DNA of 64,000 bases, from assembly GCA_017507105.1 (NCBI GenBank), contig JAFWBM010000003.1:1-64000 (forward strand), written 5' to 3'. The DNA comes from Bacteroidaceae bacterium (GTDB lineage: Bacteria > Bacteroidota > Bacteroidia > Bacteroidales > Bacteroidaceae). Shown piece by piece: positions 9,614 to 19,481 of the stretch (the first letter of the stretch is position 1; every line of letters begins with the position of its first letter). The notes beneath the pieces were generated by a model that saw only the letters and a list, made by a program, of their open reading frames with translations, searched no databases and was not told the origin of the DNA. The position numbers and the translations under genes are program-made.

Positions 9614-10219
9614 ATGAAGAAGTATCTGTTTCTTGTACTGTTGCTTACATTCGGGTGGCAGTCTGTAACTTTCTCGCAGAACAAAAAAATGACCAAAGCC
9701 GAGCGTGAGGCGGCATGGCGTGCCGAAAGACTAAGAAAAAAAGCTGTTGAAAGGGCTCGTGAAGAGGTGGCGGATTCATTGTCATTCATGCAGGCATTTG
9801 TTGCTTTGAAGGATGGTTCCTGGACACTTGAGGCGTCAAACATCACTTTTAATAATGGTGTTACGCGTTTTGTTACCGAGAATACCAACTATGTGGCTGT
9901 AAACGATGGTGCAGCCACAATACAAACTGCGTTTAACAATTCCAATGTCTATTCACCAAACGGGCTTGGTGGTATAACATTGCAGGGTAACGTAAGTGGT
10001 GAAAGAATTACTCGGGACAGCGATGGAAATATCCACTACAGTTGTACTGTCATGGGTTCAAACATCTCGGCGATAATCTATCTTACACTTGCTGCAAACA
10101 GCAATAGTGCAAGTGCCAGAGTCAACCCCAATTTTAGTGGTAATACAATTACCATGAACGGATATCTGTACCCATATTCAGCATCGGCTATAGTTCAAGG
10201 AACCACATCTTACTACTGA
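9614..10219 (+). CDS. DUF4251-family exported protein
   Basis: A 201-residue protein with a signal peptide (hydrophobic core residues 4-16, cut after TFSQ near 23), a charged coiled-coil-like stretch (24-52) and a beta-rich domain that fits DUF4251, a Bacteroidota periplasmic or surface family of unknown function. The frame stops at a TGA (10217-10219), but reading on in the same frame gives 72 more sense codons of proline-rich sequence ending at 10438, listed separately. The annotated part covers the whole recognisable domain, so the product is probably functional with or without the tail. It stands alone between divergent and convergent neighbours. Confidence 0.75.
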   Translation: MKKYLFLVLLLTFGWQSVTFSQNKKMTKAEREAAWRAERLRKKAVERAREEVADSLSFMQAFVALKDGSWTLEASNITFNNGVTRFVTENTNYVAVNDGAATIQTAFNNSNVYSPNGLGGITLQGNVSGERITRDSDGNIHYSCTVMGSNISAIIYLTLAANSNSASARVNPNFSGNTITMNGYLYPYSASAIVQGTTSYY

Positions 10220-10438
10220 CTGAATGATGATGCTCCCAATGTTTGGCGATGGTTTGCTCCTCCTCCGCTTGTGGTTGCTCCACATCCGATAGTGATAGCT
10301 CCGCATCCTCCTCCAATCTTTGGACCTCCTGCAATGGGCAGGCCACGTCCTCCTGGCTTTGGGCCTCCGGCAATGGGTCGCCCTCCTGTAATGCCACCAG
10401 GTGGTAGTGGTGTGAGACCACCATCTTTTGTACCTTGA
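10220..10438 (+). other. In-frame proline-rich continuation after the TGA of the DUF4251 gene
   Basis: Translating straight on from the TGA at 10217-10219 gives 72 codons without a stop up to TGA 10436-10438. The peptide is dominated by Pro, Gly, Ala and Val, with repeated GPPAMGRP units. The first in-frame ATG is well inside, so it is unlikely to be a separate gene. It may be a C-terminal extension cut off by a nonsense mutation or reached by readthrough (the stop context is TGA-C). A sequencing error at one base would also explain it. Confidence 0.5.
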
Positions 10439-10456
10439 TTTATCTATATCTATATA

Positions 10457-10498
10457 ATTATATTGGCCGGTACATTTATATGTACCGGCCAATATAAT
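10457..10498. terminator. Bidirectional terminator hairpin
   Basis: A perfect 18-bp inverted repeat (10457-10474 with 10481-10498) around a TTTATA loop lies between the DUF4251 gene and the convergent yebC gene. Confidence 0.85.
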
Positions 10499-10515
10499 TT
10501 ATGGTATATCCACCT

Positions 10516-11238
10516 TTATTCTGCAGGTTTCATGTTTGTGTACACATTCTGCACATCATCATCCTCTTCCAGACGCTCTACAATCTTGTCAATTGTAGTA
10601 CGTTGCTCTTCGGTAACATCCTTAAGATCGTTAGGAATACGTGTGAACTCACTGCCTGTAATCTCGTATCCCTGCTCCTCGAGCCATTTCTGTATTGCAC
10701 CGAAAGATTTAGGATCGCCATAGATTGTTATCTCGTTCTCCTCCTCATCGTATTCATCCTCAACACCGAAATCGATAAGCTCAAGTATCAGTTCGTCCAT
10801 GTCAAGGCCATCTTTCTTGGTAAATGTAAAGACACTCTTGTGTGTGAACATAAAGTCAAGGCTACCCGATGTTCCAAGTGAACCACCGAACTTGTTGAAT
10901 GCAGCACGTACGTTTGCAACAGTACGTGTTGTGTTGTCGGTTGCAGCATCTACAAAGATTGCAATACCAAACGGACCATATCCCTCATATGTTACCTCCT
11001 TGTAATCTTTTTGGTCTTTACCCATCGCGTTCTTTATAGCACGCTCTATGTTATCTTTAGGCATGTTCTCGCGTTTTGCATTCGCGATGATAGCTCTAAG
11101 ATGTGAGTTAGAATCGGGATCGGGACCACCTGCTTTTACAGCAATGGCTATCTGTTTGCCAATTCTTGTAAATGTACGGGCCATGTTGCCCCATCTCTTT
11201 AATTTTGCAGCTTTGCGGTATTCAAAAGCTCTACCCAT
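10516..11238 (-). CDS. yebC: YebC/PmpR family protein
   Basis: A 240-residue YebC family protein of standard length. It begins MGRAFEYRKAAKLKRWGNMA, continues with KRENMPKDNIERAIK, and has the acidic C-terminal domain. Members have been described as DNA-binding regulators and, more recently, as factors that help ribosomes through difficult proline stretches. That second role is of interest here because the neighbouring DUF4251 frame encodes a proline-rich tail. It starts 36 nt after pheT on the same strand, so the two are probably co-transcribed. Confidence 0.95.
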   Translation of the reverse strand: MGRAFEYRKAAKLKRWGNMARTFTRIGKQIAIAVKAGGPDPDSNSHLRAIIANAKRENMPKDNIERAIKNAMGKDQKDYKEVTYEGYGPFGIAIFVDAATDNTTRTVANVRAAFNKFGGSLGTSGSLDFMFTHKSVFTFTKKDGLDMDELILELIDFGVEDEYDEEENEITIYGDPKSFGAIQKWLEEQGYEITGSEFTRIPNDLKDVTEEQRTTIDKIVERLEEDDDVQNVYTNMKPAE

Positions 11239-11274
11239 AGTATTTCTTTATTTAAATTTATAATTTCTTTTTCT

Positions 11275-13740
11275 TTATCTCTGTTTGGCACCCAGACGTT
11301 TCTCGAAGTTCTCCATCAGACGTGACATTACCTTGTCAATCTGCTTGTCATTAAGAGTCTGACTGTCGTCCTGTAATACAAAGCTTACAGCATAGCTCTT
11401 CTTACCCTCTTCGAGATTCTTTCCTTCATATACATCAAACAATGAGACCTCTTTAAGCAGTTTCTTGTCTGTCTCGTGTGCCACCTGCTCTATCTGTGCA
11501 AATGTAACAGACTTGTCAATAAGCAGTGCAAGGTCGCGACGCACTGCGGGGTATTTGCTTATCTCGGCATACCCAACCTTGACATTGCGTACGGTGTGCA
11601 TTAATTCGCTCCAGTTTATGTCGGCATAGAATACATCGCTTTCAATATCGAAACGTTTTGTAACCTTCTTGCGTACAATACCAAGCTGGGCAATAACTTT
11701 CTTGTTGCTTTGTGCCTGTATCTGCATGCCTGCTGCAAATATATCGTTGTTAAAAGTACTTACAAGACGTGCTGAAGGCTTGAATCCCAGACGGTCAAAT
11801 ATATGCTCTACAATAGCTTTCAGATCGTATACTGTAACAGCACGTCCTGCATCTATCCACGATGCCGATACATTGTTGCCGGTCATCCATAATGCAAGAT
11901 GGTGCGCCTCGCTGTATGGGCTCAGTATCTTATCCTCTGTACGTTTGTCGGCATCAAAACGATAGCAGTTGCCGAATTCAAAGAAACTGAGGTCGCTGTA
12001 TTTGCGACTTATGTTACGTTGCATACTCTCAAGTCCTCCGAAAAGCAGTGTCTGACGCATTACATTCAGGTCGGCACTCAAAGGGTTCATAAGACGTACA
12101 AGATTGTTGCTTGCATATGTCTCGAGCTCGTCATAATATGCAGCAGCAGTAAGTGAATTATTCATTATCTCGTTGAAACCACATCCTACAAGCTGTTCCG
12201 ATACTATATTTTGCAACTTGTGCGAACGATCCTCTGCACCCTTTGTGATAATTGATGAATGTAACGTGGTATTTATATCAACATTGTTATAGCCATATAT
12301 ACGCAGAATATCCTCCACTACGTCGCATGGACGCTGTACATCAACCCTATAAGGGGGAACAGCCAGTGTGAGTCCTTCTGCATCCTCGCTCTTAATCTCC
12401 ATCTCAAGTGATGATACTATATTTTTTACAGTCTCGGGTGCTATATCAACGCCAATAAGGCTGTTCACATAGTTGTATTTCAGTTCTACAGGGAAATGTG
12501 ATACAGGAGATGGGTAAATATCCTTAATCTCCATTGCAATCTCACCTCCTGCAAGTTCCTTAATGAGCATTGCAGCCTGCTTAAGTGCATATATTACATT
12601 GTTAGGGTCGGTACCACGCTCGAAACGGAATGATGAATCGGTCTGTAAACCATGACGACGTGCAGTCTTGCGTACCCAAGTTGGATGAAAATATGCACTT
12701 TCAAGGAATACATTTTTAGTCTCTTCTGTTGTACCCGACTCCAAACCACCGAATACACCTGCAATACACATGGGCTCATCGGCATTACATATCATAAGGT
12801 CGCGCTCCGATAGCTTACGCTCCTCACCATCGAGTGTCACAAATGGAGTACCCTCGGGGAAAGTACGCACTACTACTTTATTTCCTTTGATCTTGTCTGC
12901 GTCGAAACAGTGCATGGGCTGACCATATGCGTGCAATATGTAGTTTGTTATGTCAACTATATTGTTTATGGGACGTAATCCTATTATCTGCAGTTTGTTT
13001 TTCAGCCACTCGGGACTCTCCTTTACTGTAACGCCTTTCACCGTAACACCTGCATAACGCAGACAGGCTTCGGTGTTTTGCACCTCTATGTCAATCTCTA
13101 GTTCGTTGTTGTCTACCTTGAAATTATCGCATGAAGGGCGATGTATTGCACTATTCCCTTTTGCTTGCATTGTGTAGGCGTAGAGGTCGCGTGCCACTCC
13201 ATAGTGTGAACATGCATCGGCGCGGTTGGGGGTGATATCTACTCCTATAAGATAATCGCTCTTTATGTTATAGTACTCCTTGGCAGGTGTACCGGGCTGT
13301 GCACTATCAGGAAGAACAATTATACCATCATGGCTTGTTCCCACACCTATCTCATCCTCCGCACATATCATACCATATGATTCAGCACCGCGTATCTTAC
13401 CTTTCTTTATTGTAAAACAGTTGTCTCCATCATAAAGCTTTGTTCCTATGGTAGCAACCACCACCTTTTGTCCGGCAGCCACGTTTGGCGCACCGCATAC
13501 AATTTGTACAGGGTTGCCATCGCCAAGATTAACAGTTGTTATATGAAGATGGTCGCTGTCGGGATGATCTATGCATGTCAGTACCTCACCTATAACCAAT
13601 CCTTCGAGACCGCCTTTAATAGTCAGTACCTCTTCTACCCCATCAGTCTCGAGTCCTATTGATGTAAGAGCAGCAGAAACCTCCTCGGGTGTCATGTCGA
13701 AATCGACATATTCCTTTAACCAATTATAAGAAATGTTCAT
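11275..13740 (-). CDS. pheT: Phenylalanyl-tRNA synthetase beta subunit
   Basis: An 821-residue PheT, the beta chain of the alpha2-beta2 synthetase that charges tRNA-Phe. It has the N-terminal tRNA-binding EMAP-like domain (residues 40-150), the B3/B4 editing domain, the B5 domain, the catalytic-like core and the C-terminal anticodon-binding (FDX-ACB) domain ending near 820. Length matches the family. The alpha subunit gene pheS is not in the window. yebC follows on the same strand. Its short leader holds a perfect 8-bp palindrome beside a TAATTTCG -7-like element. Confidence 0.97.
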   Translation of the reverse strand: MNISYNWLKEYVDFDMTPEEVSAALTSIGLETDGVEEVLTIKGGLEGLVIGEVLTCIDHPDSDHLHITTVNLGDGNPVQIVCGAPNVAAGQKVVVATIGTKLYDGDNCFTIKKGKIRGAESYGMICAEDEIGVGTSHDGIIVLPDSAQPGTPAKEYYNIKSDYLIGVDITPNRADACSHYGVARDLYAYTMQAKGNSAIHRPSCDNFKVDNNELEIDIEVQNTEACLRYAGVTVKGVTVKESPEWLKNKLQIIGLRPINNIVDITNYILHAYGQPMHCFDADKIKGNKVVVRTFPEGTPFVTLDGEERKLSERDLMICNADEPMCIAGVFGGLESGTTEETKNVFLESAYFHPTWVRKTARRHGLQTDSSFRFERGTDPNNVIYALKQAAMLIKELAGGEIAMEIKDIYPSPVSHFPVELKYNYVNSLIGVDIAPETVKNIVSSLEMEIKSEDAEGLTLAVPPYRVDVQRPCDVVEDILRIYGYNNVDINTTLHSSIITKGAEDRSHKLQNIVSEQLVGCGFNEIMNNSLTAAAYYDELETYASNNLVRLMNPLSADLNVMRQTLLFGGLESMQRNISRKYSDLSFFEFGNCYRFDADKRTEDKILSPYSEAHHLALWMTGNNVSASWIDAGRAVTVYDLKAIVEHIFDRLGFKPSARLVSTFNNDIFAAGMQIQAQSNKKVIAQLGIVRKKVTKRFDIESDVFYADINWSELMHTVRNVKVGYAEISKYPAVRRDLALLIDKSVTFAQIEQVAHETDKKLLKEVSLFDVYEGKNLEEGKKSYAVSFVLQDDSQTLNDKQIDKVMSRLMENFEKRLGAKQR

Positions 13741-13773
13741 ATATATTTTTGTTTATTTTTCTTAAGTTTTGTT

Positions 13774-13800
13774 GCAGTCGCGCAAGCGACTGCGAAATTA
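13774..13800 (-). promoter_or_regulatory. pheT promoter element with overlapping palindrome
   Basis: The minus strand reads TAATTTCG (13800-13793), a -7-like element. It abuts a perfect 8-bp palindrome, GCAGTCGC, 4-nt loop, GCGACTGC (13774-13793), about 35-55 nt upstream of the pheT start. The palindrome falls on the expected transcription start, so it could be an operator or a 5'-end hairpin of the mRNA. Confidence 0.45.
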
Positions 13801-13902
13801 CACTTTTTTTATGAATAAAGGAAATGTTACGGCAATTATTAGATGTTACTTGGTGATATTCCTGTTTGTAGCATAGAATCTTAATGTGATATATATAAAT
13901 TA

Positions 13903-13942
13903 ATAAAGTAGGAACTACCTATAGCAGAAGTTCCTACTTTAT
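13903..13942 (-). terminator. Terminator hairpin after trpS
   Basis: A perfect 14-bp inverted repeat (13903-13916 with 13929-13942) begins 23 nt after the trpS stop on the minus strand. Confidence 0.75.
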
Positions 13943-13964
13943 AATATTACTATTTATTATAGAC

Positions 13965-15053
13965 TCACTCTCCTCTGAAACGACGCGCTTGTTCCTCTAT
14001 AAGTTCCTTATCTTCGAAATAATTGATTTTCATGGCACGACGTACATCTGCAAGAGTATCGGCTGCTACAGCACGCGCCTTGTTACAACCCTCCTCGAGC
14101 AATGCATACACCTCGTGTATCTTCTGTTCCCACTCTTTGCGGCGTGCGCGGATTGGAGCAAGTTCCTCTTCCAATATGGCAATAAGGAATTTCTTAACCT
14201 TGACATCGCCAAGTCCTCCGCGACGGTAATGTGCTTTCAATTCATCAAGATTGGGATAGTCGGGAAGATAAGCTGCAAAATGCTCGGGCTTACAGAAAGC
14301 ATCGAGATATGTAAATACAGTGTTACCCTCAACCTTACCCGGGTCCTGCACACGTAAATGGTCCGGGTCGGTGTACATTCCCATCACATGCTGTCGAAGC
14401 TCCTCTGCAGTATCGGACAGATAGATGCAATTGCCAAGTGACTTGCTCATCTTTGCTTTTCCGTCTGTTCCCGGAAGACGCAGACAGGCTGCATTCTCGG
14501 GTAACAATATCTCGGGCTCAACAAGAGTATCGCCATAGATACCGTTGAAACGGCGGGCAATCTCGCGTGCCTGTTCAATCATCGGTTGCTGATCTTCGCC
14601 GGCGGGTACTGTTGTTGCACGGAAAGCTGTTATATCCGATGCTTGGCTTATGGGATAAGTGAAGAAACCTACAGGGATGCTTGTCTCAAAGTTACGCATC
14701 TGAATTTCTGTTTTCACAGTAGGATTGCGTTGCAGGCGCGATACTGTCACAAGATTCATGTAATAGAATGCGAGCTCGCATAGTTCGGCAACTTGTGACT
14801 GTATGAAGATTGTTGATTTAGCAGGGTCAATGCCCACTGACAGATAATCAAGTGCAACCTCAATGATATTCTGACGTACTTTTTCGGGGTTGTCGGCATT
14901 ATCGGTAAGAGCCTGTGCATCGGCTATCATTATGAATATCTTTTCAAACTGACCCGAATTTTGCAGTTCAACGCGACGACGCAACGAGCCTACATAGTGT
15001 CCAAGATGCAGACGTCCTGTGGGACGGTCACCTGTAAGTATTATTTTGCCCAT
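13965..15053 (-). CDS. trpS: Tryptophanyl-tRNA synthetase
   Basis: A 362-residue class I synthetase that charges tRNA-Trp. The HIGH-type motif is HLGH at about residues 17-20 and the KMSKS loop is [10 protein letters not shown] near 200-209. It is about 30 residues longer than the compact E. coli type. It stands between dnaB (138-nt gap) and the terminator at 13903-13942. A TATATTCG element at 15100-15093, about 40 nt upstream, is the likely -7 box. Confidence 0.97.
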   Translation of the reverse strand: MGKIILTGDRPTGRLHLGHYVGSLRRRVELQNSGQFEKIFIMIADAQALTDNADNPEKVRQNIIEVALDYLSVGIDPAKSTIFIQSQVAELCELAFYYMNLVTVSRLQRNPTVKTEIQMRNFETSIPVGFFTYPISQASDITAFRATTVPAGEDQQPMIEQAREIARRFNGIYGDTLVEPEILLPENAACLRLPGTDGKAKMSKSLGNCIYLSDTAEELRQHVMGMYTDPDHLRVQDPGKVEGNTVFTYLDAFCKPEHFAAYLPDYPNLDELKAHYRRGGLGDVKVKKFLIAILEEELAPIRARRKEWEQKIHEVYALLEEGCNKARAVAADTLADVRRAMKINYFEDKELIEEQARRFRGE

Positions 15054-15092
15054 ATAATGTTAGTTCTTTCTTATTGTTTTGATTTGCAGCCG

Positions 15093-15100
15093 CGAATATA
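15093..15100 (-). promoter_or_regulatory. Probable trpS -7 promoter element
   Basis: The minus strand reads TATATTCG followed by CGGCTGCAAAT. It fits the Bacteroidota TAnnTTTG/TAnnTTCG -7 element and resembles the one upstream of lepA. No clear TTTG lies at the -33 position. Confidence 0.45.
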
Positions 15101-15191
15101 CGAAATTTAATTCAATGAGACGATACTAAACTGCTTTTTTGTATTCCATTTGTTATTTTGCACCTTATCTACATTGCACTCAATCTTTCTA

Positions 15192-16778
15192 TCAGAAAGG
15201 TAGAGGTTCGTTATTGCCATGTTGCGGAATTATATCTGTAGGTGCCGAATCCTGCAAGTAGTCGGGCAATGGAGGAGGTGGTGTTTCGTTCATCGGGTCG
15301 AATGACGATACATTCAGTTTTGAGCCTCGCATCAACGGTACATCGGCAGAAATAGGAGGTGCCAATGACTCATCGTCCAGATTCATGAAACGTGCATACT
15401 CCTTACGGAAGATGAGTGGGATATTGTCGAGACCACCGTTACGGTGCTTGGCAATAATAATCTCGGCTTTACCTCGCCAATCGAAATCTCCATCTTTATA
15501 TATATGGAAATATTCGGGGCGGTTAACGAACATTACAATGTCGGCATCCTGCTCAATGGCTCCCGATTCACGCAAGTCGCTAAGTTGCGGACGCTTGCCC
15601 TCTACACCCTCGCGTCCTTCAAGGTTACGGTTCAACTGACTGAGTGCCATGATTGGTATGTTTAATTCCTTGGCCAAACCTTTGAGCGAACGCGATATTG
15701 TACTTATCTCCTCTTGACGGCTACCCTTTCCTACGTTGGCAGTCATAAGCTGAAGATAATCGATGAAAATCATCTTCACTCCATATTCACGTACCATACG
15801 ACGTGCCTTTGAACGCAACTCAAAAACCGACAATTGCGGAGTATCGTCGATATATAATGGAGCGCCTTCGAGAGCCGTAATCTTGCTATCGAGCTGTCCC
15901 CATTCGTATCTTTCAAGTTGTCCGCTACGTATCTTATCGCCCGGAATCTGACACACATTGCTTATAAGACGCTGTACAAGCTGTACATTACCCATCTCGA
16001 GTGAGAACATTCCTACTGCAATGCCTTGATCTATTGCCATGTTACGTATAAGAGAAAGTGCGAAAGCAGTCTTACCCATTGCAGGTCGTGCCGCAAGGAT
16101 TATGAGGTCGGTAGGCTGCCATCCCGACAGCACCTTATCCAGACGGTGATATCCTGTACTCAATCCACTGATACCGCTGGTATTCTTCGATGCAGTCTGA
16201 ATCTGGTCATATGCAAGCCTTATCACCGGATTTATCTGCGTAAAGTCGCGTTTCATGTTGTGACGCGAAATCTCGAACAGTTCCGACTCAGCCTGTTGCA
16301 TCAACTCGTCTACATCCTGTGTCTCGTCGAAAGCCTGCTCTTGCGTCTTACTTGTGAATTTTATAAGGTCACGTGCAAGTTTTTTCTGTGCAATGATATT
16401 TGCATGGTACTCTATATTTACAGATGATACCACCCTGCTTGTCAATTGTGCAATATATACAGGACCACCAACCTCTTCCAGTATGCCTTTCAGTTTCAGA
16501 AACTCTGTTACAGTGAGTATGTCGATAGGACGGTCGTTGAGGTCCATCTCCTGTATGGCACCAAACAGCAATTGGTTACGTTTATCGTAGAACGATTCGG
16601 GCTTAAGTATATTACCCAAGCGACCAATGGCATCACTGTCTACCATAAGTGCTCCCAATACAGCCTCTTCTAGTTCAAGGGCTTGCGGTTGCAGGTGTCC
16701 ATACTCATTTATCAGTGGAGCTACATTCTGTGCTTTGCGGTTATATGTTCTTTTTTTGGGTGTACTATTCTCTTCCAT
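15192..16778 (-). CDS. dnaB: Replicative DNA helicase
   Basis: A 528-residue DnaB, the hexameric 5'-3' helicase of the replication fork. The N-terminal domain starts with LQPQALELEEAVLGALM near residue 28; the RecA-like core has the Walker A ARPAMGKTAF near 231-240 and the FIDYLQLM Walker B near 338. A C-terminal extension of about 55 residues rich in Pro ends in EPLPF. No intein is present. The gene is transcribed alone or with trpS downstream. Confidence 0.97.
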   Translation of the reverse strand: MEENSTPKKRTYNRKAQNVAPLINEYGHLQPQALELEEAVLGALMVDSDAIGRLGNILKPESFYDKRNQLLFGAIQEMDLNDRPIDILTVTEFLKLKGILEEVGGPVYIAQLTSRVVSSVNIEYHANIIAQKKLARDLIKFTSKTQEQAFDETQDVDELMQQAESELFEISRHNMKRDFTQINPVIRLAYDQIQTASKNTSGISGLSTGYHRLDKVLSGWQPTDLIILAARPAMGKTAFALSLIRNMAIDQGIAVGMFSLEMGNVQLVQRLISNVCQIPGDKIRSGQLERYEWGQLDSKITALEGAPLYIDDTPQLSVFELRSKARRMVREYGVKMIFIDYLQLMTANVGKGSRQEEISTISRSLKGLAKELNIPIMALSQLNRNLEGREGVEGKRPQLSDLRESGAIEQDADIVMFVNRPEYFHIYKDGDFDWRGKAEIIIAKHRNGGLDNIPLIFRKEYARFMNLDDESLAPPISADVPLMRGSKLNVSSFDPMNETPPPPLPDYLQDSAPTDIIPQHGNNEPLPF

Positions 16779-16913
16779 CAGTTTGCCGATTCAAAAAATG
16801 AGATTGCAAAATTATACAATCCCAATTAAATAAAAGCCGGCTTCCATCTCTCTTTATCAACAAAAAAAGAGAACTTATAAACACCAATCACAACGAGAGC
16901 AGATACTCAATAC

Positions 16914-16944
16914 TTTGCCGTAATATAAAAATGTTGTATCTTCG
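16914..16944 (+). promoter_or_regulatory. Consensus Bacteroidota promoter for the ABC-F gene
   Basis: TTTG at 16914-16917, a 19-nt spacer and TATCTTCG at 16937-16944 exactly fit the -33/-7 consensus. Transcription would begin around 16950, so an upstream ATG at 16931 lies inside the promoter and the gene must start at 16976. Confidence 0.8.
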
Positions 16945-16975
16945 CACAATTGGAATTATCAAGAACACTAACTTT

Positions 16976-18613
16976 ATGGTATCAGTAGATGGTCTGACAG
17001 TTGAATTTGGTGGGACAACCCTATTTAAAGATATATCTTTTGTAATTAACGACAAGGACAGGATTGCCCTTATGGGCAAGAATGGTGCAGGCAAGAGTAC
17101 CTTGTTAAAAATATTGGCTGGTGTACGTAATGCAACCCGAGGACAGGTTTCTGCTCCTAAAGATACGGTCATAGCCTATTTGCCTCAGCATCTTATGACC
17201 GAGGATGGACGTACGGTTTTCGAAGAGGCATCGCAGGCTTTCGCTCATCTGCATAAGATGGAGGCCGAGATAGAAGAACTCAATAATCAGCTTGCATCAC
17301 GCACCGATTACGAGAGCGACGAATATATGGCACTCATAGAAGAGGTAGCAACAAAAAGTGAGAAGTTCTACTCTATCGACATGACACATTTCGAAGAAGA
17401 TGTGGAGAAAACACTTTTGGGTCTCGGATTCGAACGCAAGGATTTTACACGCCAGACCAATGAGTTCTCTGGTGGATGGCGCATGCGAATAGAGCTTGCC
17501 AAGATGCTGTTGCGCAACCCCGATGTTCTGTTGCTCGACGAGCCCACCAACCATCTTGACATAGAGTCTATAGGATGGCTCGAAGAGTTCATTGTCTCTA
17601 ACGGAAAGACTGTGGTTGTCATAAGTCATGACAGGAAGTTTGTCGATAATATTACTACACGTACCATAGAGGTTACAATGGGTCGCATCTACGACTATAA
17701 GGTAAACTATTCGCAATATCTACAGTTGCGTGCCGAGCGTCGTCAGCAGCAGATGAAACAGTACGAGGAGCAACAGAAGATGATTCAGGAGACAAAAGAT
17801 TTTATCGAACGTTTTAAGGGTACATACTCCAAGACACTTCAGGTGCAAAGCCGCGTTAAGATGCTCGAGAAACTCGAACTCATAGAGGTTGACGAAGAGG
17901 ATACATCGGCTCTAAGGCTTAAATTCCCTCCATCGCCACGCTCGGGACAATATCCGGTCATTGCCGACCAGGTGGGAAAAGCCTTTGATGAAAAACGTAT
18001 ATTCTCGAACGTCACATTGACTGTAAACCGGGGCGATAAGATTGCTTTCGTGGGACGCAATGGTGAGGGTAAATCTACATTTGTACGATGCATTATGCAA
18101 GAGTTGGAGCACGAAGGTATGTTACAGCTCGGACATAATGTGCAGATTGGTTATTTCGCACAGAATCAGGCATCGATGCTCGACGAGGAACTTACAGTGT
18201 TCCAGACAATAGACGATGTGGCAAAGGGAGATATACGAAACAAGATTCGCGATCTTTTGGGCGCATTTATGTTTGGTGGAGAGGCAAGTACAAAAAAGGT
18301 AAAGGTTCTGTCCGGTGGCGAACGTACACGTCTTGCTTTGCTCAAACTATTGCTCGAGCCTGTAAACCTGCTCATTCTCGACGAGCCTACCAACCACCTC
18401 GACCTTAAGACAAAGGATATTCTTAAACAAGCCTTGAGAGATTTTGATGGAACGCTTATATGTGTAAGCCACGACCGTGATTTCCTCGACGGCCTTGTAA
18501 CAAAGGTTTATGAGTTTGGACATGGACGTGTGCGCGAACATCTATGCGGCATTTACGAGTTCCTTGAAACAAAGAAACTCGAGGGATTACAGGAACTCGA
18601 AAGAAAGGGGTAA
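16976..18613 (+). CDS. ABC-F family ATPase (ribosome-associated)
   Basis: A 545-residue soluble protein with two ABC domains and no membrane segments, as in ABC-F translation factors. Domain 1 has GKNGAGKSTLL near residue 34, the signature SGGWRMRI and DEPTNHLD. A charged interdomain linker (about 235-310) follows. Domain 2 has GRNGEGKSTF, SGGERTRL and a second DEPTNHLD. Members bind the ribosomal E site and regulate elongation or protect against antibiotics; which subgroup this is cannot be fixed by eye. The start at 16976 is chosen because the promoter covers the earlier ATG. ispE follows after 34 nt on the same strand. Confidence 0.93.
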   Translation: MVSVDGLTVEFGGTTLFKDISFVINDKDRIALMGKNGAGKSTLLKILAGVRNATRGQVSAPKDTVIAYLPQHLMTEDGRTVFEEASQAFAHLHKMEAEIEELNNQLASRTDYESDEYMALIEEVATKSEKFYSIDMTHFEEDVEKTLLGLGFERKDFTRQTNEFSGGWRMRIELAKMLLRNPDVLLLDEPTNHLDIESIGWLEEFIVSNGKTVVVISHDRKFVDNITTRTIEVTMGRIYDYKVNYSQYLQLRAERRQQQMKQYEEQQKMIQETKDFIERFKGTYSKTLQVQSRVKMLEKLELIEVDEEDTSALRLKFPPSPRSGQYPVIADQVGKAFDEKRIFSNVTLTVNRGDKIAFVGRNGEGKSTFVRCIMQELEHEGMLQLGHNVQIGYFAQNQASMLDEELTVFQTIDDVAKGDIRNKIRDLLGAFMFGGEASTKKVKVLSGGERTRLALLKLLLEPVNLLILDEPTNHLDLKTKDILKQALRDFDGTLICVSHDRDFLDGLVTKVYEFGHGRVREHLCGIYEFLETKKLEGLQELERKG

Positions 18614-18647
18614 CAGAACTATTCTCAATAACACAAACAGAAAAGCC

Positions 18648-19481
18648 ATGATAAAGTTTCCATGCAGTAAGATAAATTTAGGACTCGATATTGTATCGAA
18701 ACGTCCCGATGGATATCATAATCTCGAAACAGTATTCTACCCTATCCCACTCGAGGATGCTCTGGAGATAACTGTTGTCGACAAGGAGGATGCCCACGAT
18801 TACTCATTCGAGATGCATAATGCATGCTTCGAAGGAGACAACGATGACAATCTTGTTGTAAAGGCATATAAGATATTGGCTGCAGATTACAAGATGCCAA
18901 AGGTAGAGATGCATCTGTACAAGCATATACCTACCGGTGCCGGACTGGGAGGTGGCTCCAGCGATGCAGCCTTTGCACTTAAGATGCTTAACGAGATTGC
19001 ATCCCTGCACCTAAGCGACGAAGAACTCGAGAACTATGCCGCACGTATAGGCGCCGACTGCGCTTTCTTCATCAAGTGTGTACCATCACTGGCAACAGGT
19101 ATAGGTAATATACTCACACCGGTAGAGTGTGCATTAAGTGGTTACCATTTGGTATTAGTAAAGCCCGATGTGCATGTGTCGACAAAATTGGCCTATTCAT
19201 TGGTAACTCCAATGGCTCCAATGGTACCTATTGCCGATATTCTGCCACGCCCCGTAAATATGTGGGCAAGCTCGATGAAAAACGATTTTGAGCGTAGTGT
19301 ATTTGATAAATTCCCTGAGACGGCAAACATAAAAGAGAAACTATATGCAATGGGAGCGTTGTATGCTTCAATGTCGGGCTCGGGTTCATCGTTCTATGGA
19401 ATATTCGAACAGGAGCAGAGCGAAGAGAAACTAAAGGAATTATTCCCCGACTGTTTCAGATGGCAGTGTAAATTGGGTTGA
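18648..19481 (+). CDS. ispE: 4-diphosphocytidyl-2-C-methyl-D-erythritol kinase
   Basis: A 277-residue GHMP kinase that phosphorylates CDP-ME in the MEP pathway to isoprenoids. FPCSKINLGLDIVSKRPDGYH is at the N-terminus, the ATP-binding PTGAGLGGGSSDAA lies near residues 93-106 and a C-terminal SGSGSSFYG motif is present. The ATG at 18648 is chosen because it begins at the conserved N-terminus; a longer reading into the ABC-F gene would add 46 unrelated residues. It lies 34 nt behind the ABC-F gene, probably in one transcript. A weak TTGAAAA/TTTTCAA hairpin overlaps its stop codon (19478-19502). Confidence 0.96.
   Translation: MIKFPCSKINLGLDIVSKRPDGYHNLETVFYPIPLEDALEITVVDKEDAHDYSFEMHNACFEGDNDDNLVVKAYKILAADYKMPKVEMHLYKHIPTGAGLGGGSSDAAFALKMLNEIASLHLSDEELENYAARIGADCAFFIKCVPSLATGIGNILTPVECALSGYHLVLVKPDVHVSTKLAYSLVTPMAPMVPIADILPRPVNMWASSMKNDFERSVFDKFPETANIKEKLYAMGALYASMSGSGSSFYGIFEQEQSEEKLKELFPDCFRWQCKLG

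Noticed and set aside
10217..10219. Selenocysteine codon in the DUF4251 gene
   Set aside because: No SECIS-like hairpin just downstream and the family has no selenoprotein members known to me.
16931..16975. Earlier ATG for the ABC-F gene
   Set aside because: It lies inside a consensus promoter (TTFG-type -33 at 16914 and -7 at 16937-16944) and adds 15 residues not seen in the family.
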